Source: Hypericibacter adhaerens (lineage in GTDB: Bacteria; Pseudomonadota; Alphaproteobacteria; Dongiales; Dongiaceae). From it: DNA of 64,000 bases. A program made the translations under genes and the position numbers. Location: contig NZ_CP042582.1 of the NCBI RefSeq assembly GCF_008728835.1, forward strand, positions 3,620,217-3,684,216, read 5' to 3'. This document shows, in pieces, positions 51,980-61,694 of this stretch (the first letter of the stretch is position 1; each line of letters opens with the position of its first letter). The notes beneath the pieces are model-generated. The model did no database searches and had not been told where the DNA came from. It saw only the letters and a list, made by a program, of their open reading frames with translations.

Positions 51980-53248
51980 TCAGACCAGGCTCGGCTGCGG
52001 CAGCGGCGTCGCGGCTCCTGCGCCAGGTCTCGCGCGGTCATCCATCATCCATTGGATCGCTGTTGCGGTCAGGCCGACCACCATCAGCCCGTACCAAGCG
52101 AGTGAGTAAGAACCGGTAAGATCAAAGGTGACGCCGCCAAGCCACGAGCCGAGAAAGCCGCCCACCTGATGGCTGAAAAAGGCGATGCCAAAAAGCGTGT
52201 TGAAATACCGTAGACCGAACAACGTACGCAGCAATCCACTCACCAGAGGTACGACCCCAAGCCAGAGAAAGCCCATAACGGCGGCAAATGTCAGCGTCGA
52301 TGCCGGGGTAACCGGCGTGGCAATGAAAAGCGCGATCGACACCGTGCGCAGCAGATAAATAGACGCGAGCAACCGCTTTTGGCTGTAACGGGCACCAAGC
52401 CAGCCGAACAGGTAAGAGCCGACCGCATTGCTCACGCCGATGATGCCGATAGCGCTGGCGCTGATAGTCGCCGATACGCTGCACAGTGCGAGGAATTGGG
52501 CGAGATGAGTGGTAATGAACATCAGCTGAAAGCCGCAAGCGAAGAATGCGACCGTCATAGCAACAAACCCGCTGTGCGCGGCGGCTTGGCGCAAGGCGCC
52601 GCCAAGCGACAACGCTTCGCCTTCAGCATTTGCCTGATCGATCAGGGTGCCTTCGCGTCTGATCATAGTTGCCAGAATGCCCATGAGGATCGCGAATCCC
52701 GCAAAGACCGCCAAGGCCGGCCGCCAACCAAAGATACCGATCACGTATTGTCCCAAAGGCGCCAAGACGAAGGTTGCGAGCGAGCCGGCTGCGGCAACAA
52801 GGCCGACCATCTGGTTACGTCGCGCTGGCGGGACCGCGCGGGAGACTGAGCCTATCAGCACACCGTAGCTAGTGCCGGCGACGCCAAGTCCCACCATTAC
52901 CCCGAGGCCGCCATCCAGACCGGCGTGCGACCCGGTTGCGGCCATTAGGAGTAAGCCGCCAGCATAAATAGCTGCACTCACAATCAGGACCGGACGCGCG
53001 CCGTAGCGGTCGCCGAACATACCGATGATCGGCTGGCCTATGCCCCAAACGATATTCTGGATCGCCATAGCGAAACCGAAGGTCGAGGCTGAAATCGCGA
53101 GTTCGCTCTTCAAGGGCGGCAGGAAGAGCCCCAAACTCTGTCGCATACCCTGGCTCAGCGAGAGAATGGTAGCCGCCAAGACCAGCATCGTCAGCGTGTA
53201 AAGAGAGAGTTTTCGTTGCAACGTTGCTGTAGATGGCGGATTGCGCAT
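51980..53248 (-). CDS. MFS transporter
   Basis: The protein has 422 residues with about twelve hydrophobic segments. GDRYGARPVLI after the second helix is the MFS loop 2-3 motif. The pattern (SQGMRQSLGLFLPPLKSELAIS) resembles the oxalate/formate and monocarboxylate-type carriers of proteobacteria. The substrate is not known; the LysR gene 600 bp upstream on the same strand may control it. Confidence 0.85.
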   Translation of the reverse strand: MRNPPSTATLQRKLSLYTLTMLVLAATILSLSQGMRQSLGLFLPPLKSELAISASTFGFAMAIQNIVWGIGQPIIGMFGDRYGARPVLIVSAAIYAGGLLLMAATGSHAGLDGGLGVMVGLGVAGTSYGVLIGSVSRAVPPARRNQMVGLVAAAGSLATFVLAPLGQYVIGIFGWRPALAVFAGFAILMGILATMIRREGTLIDQANAEGEALSLGGALRQAAAHSGFVAMTVAFFACGFQLMFITTHLAQFLALCSVSATISASAIGIIGVSNAVGSYLFGWLGARYSQKRLLASIYLLRTVSIALFIATPVTPASTLTFAAVMGFLWLGVVPLVSGLLRTLFGLRYFNTLFGIAFFSHQVGGFLGSWLGGVTFDLTGSYSLAWYGLMVVGLTATAIQWMMDDRARPGAGAATPLPQPSLV

Positions 53249-53381
53249 GGGCGAACCGTTTCCATTCTTGCACGGCCTGGCTGCCGAACGCTAACCGCAA
53301 ATTCACCAAGCAAAACACACCAGTCGGTATACAGACGCGCCACGAGACCAACGCGGTCGAGCACAAAACCAGAAGGCAATA

Positions 53382-53621
53382 TCAGGACTTTGCCGAGCCG
53401 TCGGGTCCCATCTTCAACCAAGGGACTGTCTTGGATGCTGCGGCCACAGCTTGGTCGCGCGTGGAAACCGTCATTTTCGAGTAATCGTTCACTAAAAACC
53501 ATCGACTAGGATCTTCGACGTCTTTCCGGTATTCCTTGAAAGCGAAAATGCCATCACCAATTTCGAGGATGTCCACACAACGGAGTCCATCGCCGTCTTC
53601 CAGACTAAGCACAACTTTCAT
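53382..53621 (-). CDS. Small hypothetical protein
   Basis: The protein has 79 residues. MKVVLSLEDGDGLRCVDILEIGDGIFAFKEYRKDVEDPSRWFLVNDYSKM has a beta-rich pattern with alternating hydrophobic and acidic residues, and looks coding. No family was recognised. The stretch from 53622 to 53849 holds no gene. Confidence 0.55.
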   Translation of the reverse strand: MKVVLSLEDGDGLRCVDILEIGDGIFAFKEYRKDVEDPSRWFLVNDYSKMTVSTRDQAVAAASKTVPWLKMGPDGSAKS

Positions 53622-53849
53622 GCAAATTCCCGCAGAGAACTCATCCCTTATCGATGAGCCAGCCGCTCAGGGCCTTGCCCTGCCATCCATCGCCACGTTT
53701 CTCGGATAGGTGCGATTGATCTGGTCCACACACATGACTGTCAGCGCATCAGAATGTTTGCTGAGGCCATCGCAAGGCTGATCTTGGGTCGAACACGCGA
53801 GCCGTCGCCACGCCACAGTCATCATCTCTCGTTGCTCGAGTTTGTCGCG

Positions 53850-54866
53850 TCATTCCGGCCGCGCTGCTGCCCGCGCCGCCTTTAAGGTCCGCGCCAAGCT
53901 TACGAAGCGCCGCAAGGCTGGATTGTCGTTCGCAGGTGACCACACCCCGACGCAAGGCAGAACGTCCGTCTGCCCGCATATCGGCTTGAACATGACACCC
54001 CGAAATGGCGTAGCTATAGTTGACTCGCTGGTCAGGGTCAGGCCGAAGCCCATAGCTACCAGATGAATTAGGCTCTCCCTGCAGACGGCTAGGCGCCTAA
54101 TTTTCGGATGAAAGCCGACAGTCGCTAATCGCATAATAAGATACTCGTGAATCTCGGGCCCCGGCTCGTCGTGACTGACAATAAATGTCTCGTTACGAAG
54201 TCTTGACCAATCAACCGCTTCAACCGATCCAAGGGGGTGGCCTTCTGGCACAACACAGAATACGCGCTCATGCCACAAGAGTTCGACGTCGCAATCTGGC
54301 AGCTCTGGATGCCCAGTGAAGAACGCGATGTCCATGGCCCGATCGCGTATCTGCTGGATATGATCGCGCGGAGCACCATGGCTCACGTCGATAGTAACCG
54401 TCTTATGCGCACGCGCAAACTCAACCAGCAACTGACGAAGGAAGCCCGCGGCCAGCGAACAAAAGAAGCCGATGCGAAGCTGTCCGCGCGAGCCATTGCC
54501 GGCGCACCGGGCCGATTTGACGGCGTAATCGAGATCGCTCAATGCCGACTTCGCCTGATTGATAAACTCTTTTCCAGCTCGTGTCAGACGGACGCCAGCT
54601 CGGTTGCGTTCGAATAAGGAAACACCGAGTTGGTCCTCCAATGCACGGATCTTACGACTGACCACCGACTGATCGGTTCCGAGCACGGAGGCCGCCCGAT
54701 GAAAACTCAGTTGCTCCGCCGCAACGATCGAGTGCCACACGGAACGAAGGCTAATGTTCCATTCTGGAGTCGCGAGCAGGTGTCGGCCGACCAAGGCGGA
54801 AGTTACGTCCTTCGGCAACGCTCTCGATTGGGAATTCCTATGCATCGGAGATTGGAGCGGGGTCAC
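53850..54866 (-). CDS. LysR-family transcriptional regulator
   Basis: The protein has 338 residues. The HTH is at about residues 42-80 (SVWHSIVAAEQLSFHRAASVLGTDQSVVSRKIRALEDQLGVSLFERN), and the effector domain follows with IDVSHGAPRDHIQQIRDRAMDIAFFTG. The N-terminal extension of 40 residues is unusual; a later start is possible. It may control the MFS gene downstream or the SDR gene upstream. Confidence 0.9.
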   Translation of the reverse strand: MTPLQSPMHRNSQSRALPKDVTSALVGRHLLATPEWNISLRSVWHSIVAAEQLSFHRAASVLGTDQSVVSRKIRALEDQLGVSLFERNRAGVRLTRAGKEFINQAKSALSDLDYAVKSARCAGNGSRGQLRIGFFCSLAAGFLRQLLVEFARAHKTVTIDVSHGAPRDHIQQIRDRAMDIAFFTGHPELPDCDVELLWHERVFCVVPEGHPLGSVEAVDWSRLRNETFIVSHDEPGPEIHEYLIMRLATVGFHPKIRRLAVCRESLIHLVAMGFGLTLTSESTIATPFRGVMFKPICGQTDVLPCVGVWSPANDNPALRRFVSLARTLKAARAAARPE

Positions 54867-55051
54867 GTTGCGGATATGATCTTGAGACGGCGCCCCGTGA
54901 AACCCAAGACTTGTCGCAGCCCAACAGCCAGTAAAGATCGGACCAGTGATGTGTCACCGGCCGCTCGGTCCGGTAAAGACAAGTTGGCATTGCTGTCTCT
55001 CTAGCACGCTCGGAAGCCAGTAGGTGTTGGTCCTTCCTCGTCGTCAAACCA

Positions 55052-55861
55052 TCAACCCGCTAGGAAGCCACCATCCGTACAGAGCACATGACCGACGATA
55101 TAGGAGGCCTCGTCGGATAGTAGCCAGACAACGGCGGACGCGACTTCTTCGGGGTGACCCATTCGGCGCAAAGGCAATCCCTTCGCGACTTGGCGCATGT
55201 CCGCGATGGCGGATCCGAGCATCATATCGGTGACCACACGCCCTGGAGCGACAGCGTTGATTCGGATACCACGGCCGGCGTATTCCATGGCGGCCGCTCG
55301 CGTTAGCGAAATGACAGCCGCCTTCGAAGCGCCGTAAAGCGAAAGGCCAGGATTTGGATTGCGAAGGCCGCTGACGCTCGCGTTGTTGACGATCGCTCCA
55401 CCTCCGGAACGCTGTAACGCGGTGATTTCATGACGCATCGCATTGAACATGCCGCGGACATTGGTGTCGAAGACCTGGGCGTAAACGTCGTCGGTCTGCT
55501 CCGCTAGCAGTGCGCGCTTCTCCTGGAAGCCGGCATTGTTGAAGATCGCATCTAGGCGTCCGAAACGCGTCACCGTCTTTTCAACCAGCTTCTCAATCTC
55601 TGCATCCCGAGAGACGTCGGTCGCGATGAACAGGCTTTCAGTGCCAAGTTGACGGAGTTCCTTTGACAGCGCTTCACCCAGAGGCTGCCGCCGTCCCGCG
55701 ATGACGACTGCCTGTGCTTTTTCCTTGGCCATGCGCAATGCGGCTGCTCGGCCAATACCGCTCGTCGCGCCCGTCACCAGGCAAATGCGCCCCGCAAGGC
55801 GCGCACTTGGCGCGTACGCCGGAAGCGCTCCAGCAAGTTCGACGAGCGAGGGGGCATTCAT
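55052..55861 (-). CDS. Short-chain dehydrogenase/reductase
   Basis: The protein has 269 residues. TGATSGIG (about 30-37) binds NAD(P), NNAG follows, and YGASK (about 172-176) has the catalytic tyrosine and lysine. It is a classical SDR oxidoreductase; the substrate cannot be told. Its start overlaps the stop of the MarR-GNAT gene by 4 nt, so the two form an operon. Confidence 0.93.
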   Translation of the reverse strand: MNAPSLVELAGALPAYAPSARLAGRICLVTGATSGIGRAAALRMAKEKAQAVVIAGRRQPLGEALSKELRQLGTESLFIATDVSRDAEIEKLVEKTVTRFGRLDAIFNNAGFQEKRALLAEQTDDVYAQVFDTNVRGMFNAMRHEITALQRSGGGAIVNNASVSGLRNPNPGLSLYGASKAAVISLTRAAAMEYAGRGIRINAVAPGRVVTDMMLGSAIADMRQVAKGLPLRRMGHPEEVASAVVWLLSDEASYIVGHVLCTDGGFLAG

Positions 55862-56799
55862 TGCACGCGCCTCACAAAGCGTTGCTCATTCACCTGAGCG
55901 CCCCACTGGGTTCCCGGCCGCTCTTCGACGCAGACGAAGCCGTGCGCCTCGTAGAGATGACGCGCGGCATCCAGACCGGCGAACGTCCAAAGATCGATTT
56001 CTGAAAAGCCACTGGCCTCCGAGAAGGCGATTGCCGTGGAGAGCAGCTTCTTCCCGATGCCGCGGCCGCGCTGCCCGTCTTCGACAATGAACCAGCGTAA
56101 GTGAGCGACCCCAGGGCCTAGATCTTCGCCATCGATCGCAACGGCGCCCACGAGCGATTGGTCCTGCATCGCCGTCCAGATTGCGTTGCGCGGGTTGTCC
56201 AGTCGCCCGCAAAATTCGGCAAGGCCGCTGGCGACCACGGACTCGAACGACTGGCCGAAGCCGGCCGCCCGCGCATAGTAGCGCGCGTGCATCTCTGTGG
56301 TCCGGGCAATAAGCCCGGTCCTGTACCCGCGTTCAATACGAACATCGTCATCATGCTTGGCCGGCGCCTCCGCACCTAATGCGTGGGCGTAGAGACTGAT
56401 TCCATCGACAACGATCCGATGCTCCTCAGGCTGCAGCCGTTCCAAGGCGTCCTTGACCTGAGCTCGCGCAAAGGAGTGGATTTTCCCTACCAGTTTTCGC
56501 CCGCTGTACGTCAGCACGAGCGATTTGGTTCTTCCGTCCTGCTCTCCCTGCTCCTCGGCGACCTCGCCCGCCTCGATCAGTTTGCGGAGCATGCGACTCA
56601 CGCTCGATTTCTCGAGGCGCAGCCGTTCGGCGAGTTCCTTGGCGGTAATTCCTTCCCGGCCGTCGATCTCGATGAGTGCATGAACAGCCGATGGCGGCAG
56701 ATCGGTACCAGCGAGAGAGCTCCTCATGAAGCCGAGTTCACGAACGAGCTGACGGGAGGCGTCTCGTAAGCGCTCTATGGTTTTTGGACTCGCGGACAT
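55858..56799 (-). CDS. MarR-type HTH / GNAT acetyltransferase fusion
   Basis: The protein has 313 residues. Residues 1-145 are a MarR winged helix (ALIEIDGREGITAKELAERLRLEKSSVSRMLRKLIEAGEV), residues 150-313 a GNAT domain with DGQRGRGIGKKLLSTAIAFSE, the acetyl-CoA loop. Such bifunctional proteins exist in many proteobacteria; the acetylation target is unknown. An operator-like repeat lies just upstream. Confidence 0.92.
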   Translation of the reverse strand: MSASPKTIERLRDASRQLVRELGFMRSSLAGTDLPPSAVHALIEIDGREGITAKELAERLRLEKSSVSRMLRKLIEAGEVAEEQGEQDGRTKSLVLTYSGRKLVGKIHSFARAQVKDALERLQPEEHRIVVDGISLYAHALGAEAPAKHDDDVRIERGYRTGLIARTTEMHARYYARAAGFGQSFESVVASGLAEFCGRLDNPRNAIWTAMQDQSLVGAVAIDGEDLGPGVAHLRWFIVEDGQRGRGIGKKLLSTAIAFSEASGFSEIDLWTFAGLDAARHLYEAHGFVCVEERPGTQWGAQVNEQRFVRRVQ

Positions 56800-56812
56800 C
56801 GTGACAGCCGAT

Positions 56813-56831
56813 TAGTTGTGCGCTACAACTA
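56813..56831 (-). promoter_or_regulatory. MarR-type operator of the MarR-GNAT gene
   Basis: TAGTTGT-n5-ACAACTA is a perfect 7-bp inverted repeat, 13 bp upstream of the MarR-GNAT start. This is the usual MarR-family operator pattern. A near-copy lies at 61612. Confidence 0.7.
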
Positions 56832-56999
56832 TATTACCAAGCTGGCGCGAGGGCAAGCGACAATTGGAATGTGCATGTAAGGCACCTGCGATCACATCCC
56901 GAGATCGCCCCGATCACAAACCTCTGTTTGCCCTGGCGCGTCCGCTCATGATGATTGGCCCGCACAAGATACCTGACGAAAGTATGGAAGCTGATTTGC

Positions 57000-57908
57000 A
57001 TGGACGCCGCTGATCTACGCATCTTCGAGGCCGTGGCGCGCCTGGGCGGAATGCATAAGGCGGCGCAGGAGCTAAACACGGTCCAGTCCAACGTGACCGC
57101 GCGAATCCGCTTCCTTGAGGAAGAACTCGGCGTCGCATTGTTTCGCCGCCACAGCCGGGGCGCGACGCTGACTCATGCCGGACAGCAGTTGCTACCCTAC
57201 GCGGTCAAGGTGGCCTCGACATTAGCCGAGGCCAAACGAGCAGTGACGGACACCGACTCGCCCAGTGGTCCGCTCGCTATTGGCTCGCTCGAGACGACCG
57301 CCTCGTTGAGACTGCCTTCCGTCGTCGCCGCTTTCGGACGCAAATACCCGGAGGTGAAGCTGAGCCTCAGGATCGGCACCAACAGTACGCTGATCGAACA
57401 GGTTCTCAACCATGAGTTGGACGGGGCCTTTGTCTGTGCGCCGATCCGGCACCCCGACATCAAGGGGAATGTCGCTTTCCACGAGGAGCTGGTCGTTGCG
57501 ACGGCCTCCACAGTGCAGTCCTTGGAAGGAGTGGTCACACCCGGCTGCAAGATCCTGATCAAGGCGCCCGGCTGTGCGTATCGAGAGCGACTAGAGTCCT
57601 GGTTAGAAGCGCAGGGTGTCTCGCAGTTCGACCGACTGGAATTCGGCACGCTCGACGCAATTGTCGGCTGTGTTGAAGCGGGGCTAGGCTTCACGATGCT
57701 GCCCCGGAGCGTGCTGGAACGCGCAAATGGCCGCGGCAATCTTCAACTGCACAAATTGCCGCCGCGCGAAGGAGAGGTCGAGACTCTCTTTATCCGCAGG
57801 AACGATATTTATGAGTTCAGCGCCTTGCGCGCCTTTCTCGCAACGACGCTGTCCGTGCAGGCCGGTTCAGCGCTGCCGAACGCTGAGGGCTCAAGCGGAG
57901 AGCGGTGA
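57000..57908 (+). CDS. LysR-family transcriptional regulator
   Basis: The protein has 302 residues from the ATG at 57000. The HTH is MDAADLRIFEAVARLGGMHKAAQELNTVQSNVTARIRFLEEELGVALFRRHSRG. The effector domain begins GPLAIGSLETTASLRLPSVVAAF, close to the CysB/PtxR-type group. It may control the hydrolase/monooxygenase/transporter genes that follow on the same strand. Confidence 0.92.
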   Translation: MDAADLRIFEAVARLGGMHKAAQELNTVQSNVTARIRFLEEELGVALFRRHSRGATLTHAGQQLLPYAVKVASTLAEAKRAVTDTDSPSGPLAIGSLETTASLRLPSVVAAFGRKYPEVKLSLRIGTNSTLIEQVLNHELDGAFVCAPIRHPDIKGNVAFHEELVVATASTVQSLEGVVTPGCKILIKAPGCAYRERLESWLEAQGVSQFDRLEFGTLDAIVGCVEAGLGFTMLPRSVLERANGRGNLQLHKLPPREGEVETLFIRRNDIYEFSALRAFLATTLSVQAGSALPNAEGSSGER

Positions 57909-58105
57909 TTCGTTTGGGCTAGACACCGTTGAGCCACGCGTAGGGCGTGAGGTTGCCCATGTTGGCGCTGAGGATCGATGTTGAGGTCCTGTGTCCGCCG
58001 AGTAGGGGCGATCTTCTGCAGAGATCGTTGCAATCAGATCAAATCGCTCCCGCCGATCCGGCAAACAACGCTACACACAAGCGGTGCTGCGTTTCGGAGT
58101 AAACC

Positions 58106-58921
58106 ATGGCGTCCAATGTTGGAAATATGGGAACTGCTATCCCCGCTGATATCGATTTGATGATTCTGGGGCACTACAAGTATGGCGAAGGATCTGTGCC
58201 AGTTCTTGTGTTGCACGAATGGCTCGCCGCGCATCACAACTATCTTCCGATGCTGAGCTACGTTGATGCGGGGCGCTTTACCTACCTATTCGCTGATCTG
58301 CGCGGTTACGGCCTGTCCGGTAATTTTCTGGGAGACTTTTCAGCTGCTGAGGCGGCGGCGGACGTGCTGCGCCTCGCCGACGCGTTAGGGTTCGAGAGCT
58401 TCTGTCTTGTCGGCCATTCGATGTCAGGCATGATCGCCCAGCGGGTCGCTGCAGACGCGCCAGATCGCGTGAACCGTCTGCTGCTGATCTCGCCCGTACC
58501 GGCCTCCGGCTTCAAGACCGATGAAGCAGGCTTCCGGAGCATGGCCGCGATTGTGGAAAACCGAGCAGCGGCAGCCGCTGCCGTAGGGGCGCGCACGGGG
58601 TACCGGTACGGCTCTGCATGGGTCGCGCGCAAACTCGACCTGATGGCGGCGGGCGGTCAATCCGAGCCGATGATGGGTTACCTGCGAATGTTCACGGGCA
58701 CGGACTTCGCCGACGAGCTGGCGGGGCTCCAGACGCCCGTGAGCGTCTTGGTCGGTGAGCACGACATTGAGGCGTATCGCGAAGCGACGATCGTCAAGAA
58801 TTTCGGCCCTCTTTTTCCCAACCTGTCTGTTCAGGTCTCGCGAGAAGCGGGTCACTACATGATGCTGGAGACGCCCGTTTGGGCCGCATCCCGCATCGAG
58901 CAGTTCCTCGAAGCTGCCTGA
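58106..58921 (+). CDS. Alpha/beta-fold hydrolase
   Basis: The protein has 271 residues. The nucleophile elbow is GHSMSG (Ser about 112), with an oxyanion part LHEWLAAHHNY and a C-terminal EAGHYMMLETP that supplies the catalytic His. The family contains esterases, dehalogenases and peroxidases; the substrate is unknown. It ends 9 nt before the nitronate monooxygenase gene. Confidence 0.88.
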   Translation: MASNVGNMGTAIPADIDLMILGHYKYGEGSVPVLVLHEWLAAHHNYLPMLSYVDAGRFTYLFADLRGYGLSGNFLGDFSAAEAAADVLRLADALGFESFCLVGHSMSGMIAQRVAADAPDRVNRLLLISPVPASGFKTDEAGFRSMAAIVENRAAAAAAVGARTGYRYGSAWVARKLDLMAAGGQSEPMMGYLRMFTGTDFADELAGLQTPVSVLVGEHDIEAYREATIVKNFGPLFPNLSVQVSREAGHYMMLETPVWAASRIEQFLEAA

Positions 58922-58930
58922 CCGGGAGAA

Positions 58931-60007
58931 ATGTCCATGCAAGCCATCTTAGATCGCACCCGCCCATTCTGCGACCGCTTCGGCCTGAAGGCGCCAATCC
59001 TGCTAGCGCCGATGGCCGGCGCCTGCCCGCCATCACTGTCGATCGCCGTTGCCAATGCCGGCGGCCTCGGCGCCTGCGGCGTGCTGCTGATGACGCCGGA
59101 GGAAATTACGAATTGGGCCGACGAAGTACGCCGGCAAAGCACGGGCGTTTATCAGCTCAACAACTGGATCCCAGATCCCGCCCCGCTCCGAGATGCAGCG
59201 CGGGAAGCGGCCGTGAGGCAATTCTTGAAGCAGTGGGGGCCTGCGGTGCCGCCCGAAGCTGGTGACGCGACCCCGCCCGATTTCAAGGCGCAGTTCGAAG
59301 CGATGCTCGCGGCCAAGCCACCGATCGTCTCATCTGTCATGGGTCTTTATCCACCGGAAATGGTCCAGACTCTGAAGAGCCGCGGGATCACGTGGTTCGC
59401 CAACATCTCTACGGTGACCGAGGCAAAGGCCGCAGAGGCTGCCGGCGCCGAGGTCATCGTCGCCCAGGGGTCGGAAGCTGGCGGCCATCGCGGTTGTTTC
59501 GATGCGGAAGCCGCTGAGCGCACCCAGATTGGGCTGTTCTCGCTGCTGCCCGCAGTGGTCGACGCGGTCAAGGTGCCGGTTGTCGCGACCGGTGGCATCG
59601 CCGATGGCCGCGGCGTCGCCGCGGCCTTGATGCTTGGCGCGAGCGCTGCGCAAATCGGCACGGGCTTCCTCCGGTGCCCGGAGGCAAAGATCGCGCCCGC
59701 ATGGGCCGATGCCCTGAGCCGGACACTTCCGGAGGACACGATCGTCAGCCGCGTGTTCAGCGGCCGGGCTGGGCGCAGCATCGCGACTGGTTTCGTCAAG
59801 GCGGCAACGGCGCCGGATGCCCCAGTTCCGGCGCCTTATCCGGTGCAGCGCGGCCTGACGGCAGCAATGCGCGCCGCGGGAGCCAAAGCCAATGACATTG
59901 ACCGCATCCAGGCCTGGGCTGGCCAATCAGCCGCGCTGGCCCGGCCTGTGCCGGCCGCTGACCTTTACAAGGAGCTCTGGCAGGAGGCGAGCGCGCTTCT
60001 CGCCTGA
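58931..60007 (+). CDS. Nitronate monooxygenase (2-nitropropane dioxygenase family)
   Basis: The protein has 358 residues. It shows PILLAPMAG and the flavin-binding AQGSEAGGHRG segment, followed by VVATGGIADGRGVAAALMLGASAAQIGTGFL, typical of FMN-dependent nitronate monooxygenases. They oxidise toxic alkyl nitronates such as propionate 3-nitronate. A second copy begins at 63774. Confidence 0.9.
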   Translation: MSMQAILDRTRPFCDRFGLKAPILLAPMAGACPPSLSIAVANAGGLGACGVLLMTPEEITNWADEVRRQSTGVYQLNNWIPDPAPLRDAAREAAVRQFLKQWGPAVPPEAGDATPPDFKAQFEAMLAAKPPIVSSVMGLYPPEMVQTLKSRGITWFANISTVTEAKAAEAAGAEVIVAQGSEAGGHRGCFDAEAAERTQIGLFSLLPAVVDAVKVPVVATGGIADGRGVAAALMLGASAAQIGTGFLRCPEAKIAPAWADALSRTLPEDTIVSRVFSGRAGRSIATGFVKAATAPDAPVPAPYPVQRGLTAAMRAAGAKANDIDRIQAWAGQSAALARPVPAADLYKELWQEASALLA

Positions 60008-60062
60008 TCGCCCACGGACCTGCGTTCGGGCCGGGCCCGAGAGCTTCTCATCGGATTTGACT

Positions 60063-61466
60063 ATGAGCTTGATCGAATCGGCGTCCATGCGCCGCGAAAG
60101 CCGGCTGCATATTTTGGCGATCCTGTCATTGGGCTTTTTCGTCGTCCAGCTCGACGTGGGCATCGTCAACCTGGCCGTTCCTGCCATGGCAGCAGATCTC
60201 AAGGCCTCGAGTGCCGGGCTGCAGTGGATCGTCGACGCCTACACCGTCTCGTTCGCGGCGGCGATGCCGGCGGCAGGAGCAGTAGCCGACCGGCTCGGCG
60301 GACGCCGCGCATATCTCGCCGGGCTTCAGCTCACCTTGCTCGCATCGATCTGTTGTGCCGCCGCGCCGGCCATTCCGTACCTCATCGCCGCCCGCCTCAT
60401 GCAAGGCATCGCCGCGGCAATCACCGTGCCGGCATCACTGTCTCTCCTCAATTACATCTTCGGAGGTGGCAGAGACCTGCGCTCTTGGGCGATCGGTCTC
60501 TGGACCTCCCTCGGCTGCATCGGCTTGGCGCTAGGGCCAGTGCTCGGCGGCGCTATTGTCGCGACAGCTACTTGGCGCTTCGTCTTCCTTGCCGCACTAC
60601 CGTGCTGCGCGCTCGGCTTGATCGGCGTGAGGCAGTGCGTTCCACCCACACCCGCGTCGGAGCATCCAAGAGGCATCGATTATGCCGGCCAGGCGCTACT
60701 TGCTGGCGCGCTCACCGCTTTCACCATGGCGGTCGTCCAATTCGGCGCCCGCGGTTTCAATCAGGGACGTCCGACCGCAGCTCTCCTGCTCGCGATCGTC
60801 GCGGCCGTGGCCTTCCTGCGTGTTCAGACCCATAGCGCCAAGCCCATGATGCCGCCCTCGCTGTTCCGTTCGGCGGGATTTGCGCGTGCCGTTACCTTCG
60901 GGACAATCTCGAACCTTGCCTATTACGGGATGCTGTTCAGCCTCAGCCTGCATCTGCAGCAGGGCCGCAAGCTCGATGCCTTCACCACCGGCCTAGCCCT
61001 CCTGCCGCTGACCGCAACGTTCATTCTATCCAATCTCGTCAGCATACCGGTTATCCGCCGCTGGGGCCTGTCCCGCTCTATCGTGGCGGGCGGCTCCGTC
61101 ATGGGGCTTGGGTATGCTTCACTGTTCGTCTGGAACGATGGCCTCTGGACGATGATTCCCGGCCTGGTGCTGATCCCGGCTGGGATGGGCGTGGCGATAC
61201 CTGCAGCCATGGCAATCGTTCTCGGTAGCGTGCGCCCGGACTGGTCAGGCACGGCATCAGCCGTACTCACCACGGCGCGCCAATGTGGCGGCGCAGTCGG
61301 CGTTGCGGTGTTCGGGTCGGTTGGTAGCGCTCGGGCTGCGGATCTGACCGCGCTCCATATCAATGCGGCCGTTGCCGCTCTGCTGCTGGCAGGCGTCACG
61401 ATCATGGCACTCGGCATCCCGACGGAGGCGAATAGGAGCCGAGCGATGGAAAGCGGCGAAGTGTAG
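60063..61466 (+). CDS. DHA2-family MFS efflux transporter
   Basis: The protein has 467 residues from the ATG at 60063 with about fourteen hydrophobic segments. QLDVGIVNLAVPAMAADLKAS and GLQWIVDAYTVSFAAAMPAAGAVADRLGGRRAYL match EmrB/QacA-type exporters (motif A: GxLaDrxGrr). Probable role: export of a toxic compound or intermediate. Confidence 0.9.
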   Translation: MSLIESASMRRESRLHILAILSLGFFVVQLDVGIVNLAVPAMAADLKASSAGLQWIVDAYTVSFAAAMPAAGAVADRLGGRRAYLAGLQLTLLASICCAAAPAIPYLIAARLMQGIAAAITVPASLSLLNYIFGGGRDLRSWAIGLWTSLGCIGLALGPVLGGAIVATATWRFVFLAALPCCALGLIGVRQCVPPTPASEHPRGIDYAGQALLAGALTAFTMAVVQFGARGFNQGRPTAALLLAIVAAVAFLRVQTHSAKPMMPPSLFRSAGFARAVTFGTISNLAYYGMLFSLSLHLQQGRKLDAFTTGLALLPLTATFILSNLVSIPVIRRWGLSRSIVAGGSVMGLGYASLFVWNDGLWTMIPGLVLIPAGMGVAIPAAMAIVLGSVRPDWSGTASAVLTTARQCGGAVGVAVFGSVGSARAADLTALHINAAVAALLLAGVTIMALGIPTEANRSRAMESGEV

Positions 61467-61611
61467 CAAGGCGGTTGCGCTCCGCGGCTTTGAATTCGGA
61501 ACGGTATTCGGACGGCGGGTTAGGCAACTTTTAGGAGGTTAGACCTCGGCGTGGTCGTTCTAGCTATGAGCTCCGGTCCAACGAACTTGCTCTTCAGCGC
61601 GCGGGCTCATA

Positions 61612-61630
61612 TAGTTGTATGGCGCAACCA
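61612..61630 (+). promoter_or_regulatory. Second MarR-type operator
   Basis: TAGTTGT-n5-GCAACCA matches the operator at 56813 with the same 5-nt spacer and two mismatches in one arm. It lies 65 bp upstream of the dehydrogenase start. Binding by the MarR-GNAT protein is inferred. Confidence 0.55.
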
Positions 61631-61694
61631 ATGGCCAGACCAATGCACCCATCATCTCCTTTGCGGCGCTCAGGCTGGATCAGACGGAGGGACA

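Noticed and set aside
57909..58105. Possible transposase remnant in the gap before the hydrolase gene
   Set aside because: A short reverse-strand match to transposase-like words could not be extended; no inverted ends or target duplication were seen.
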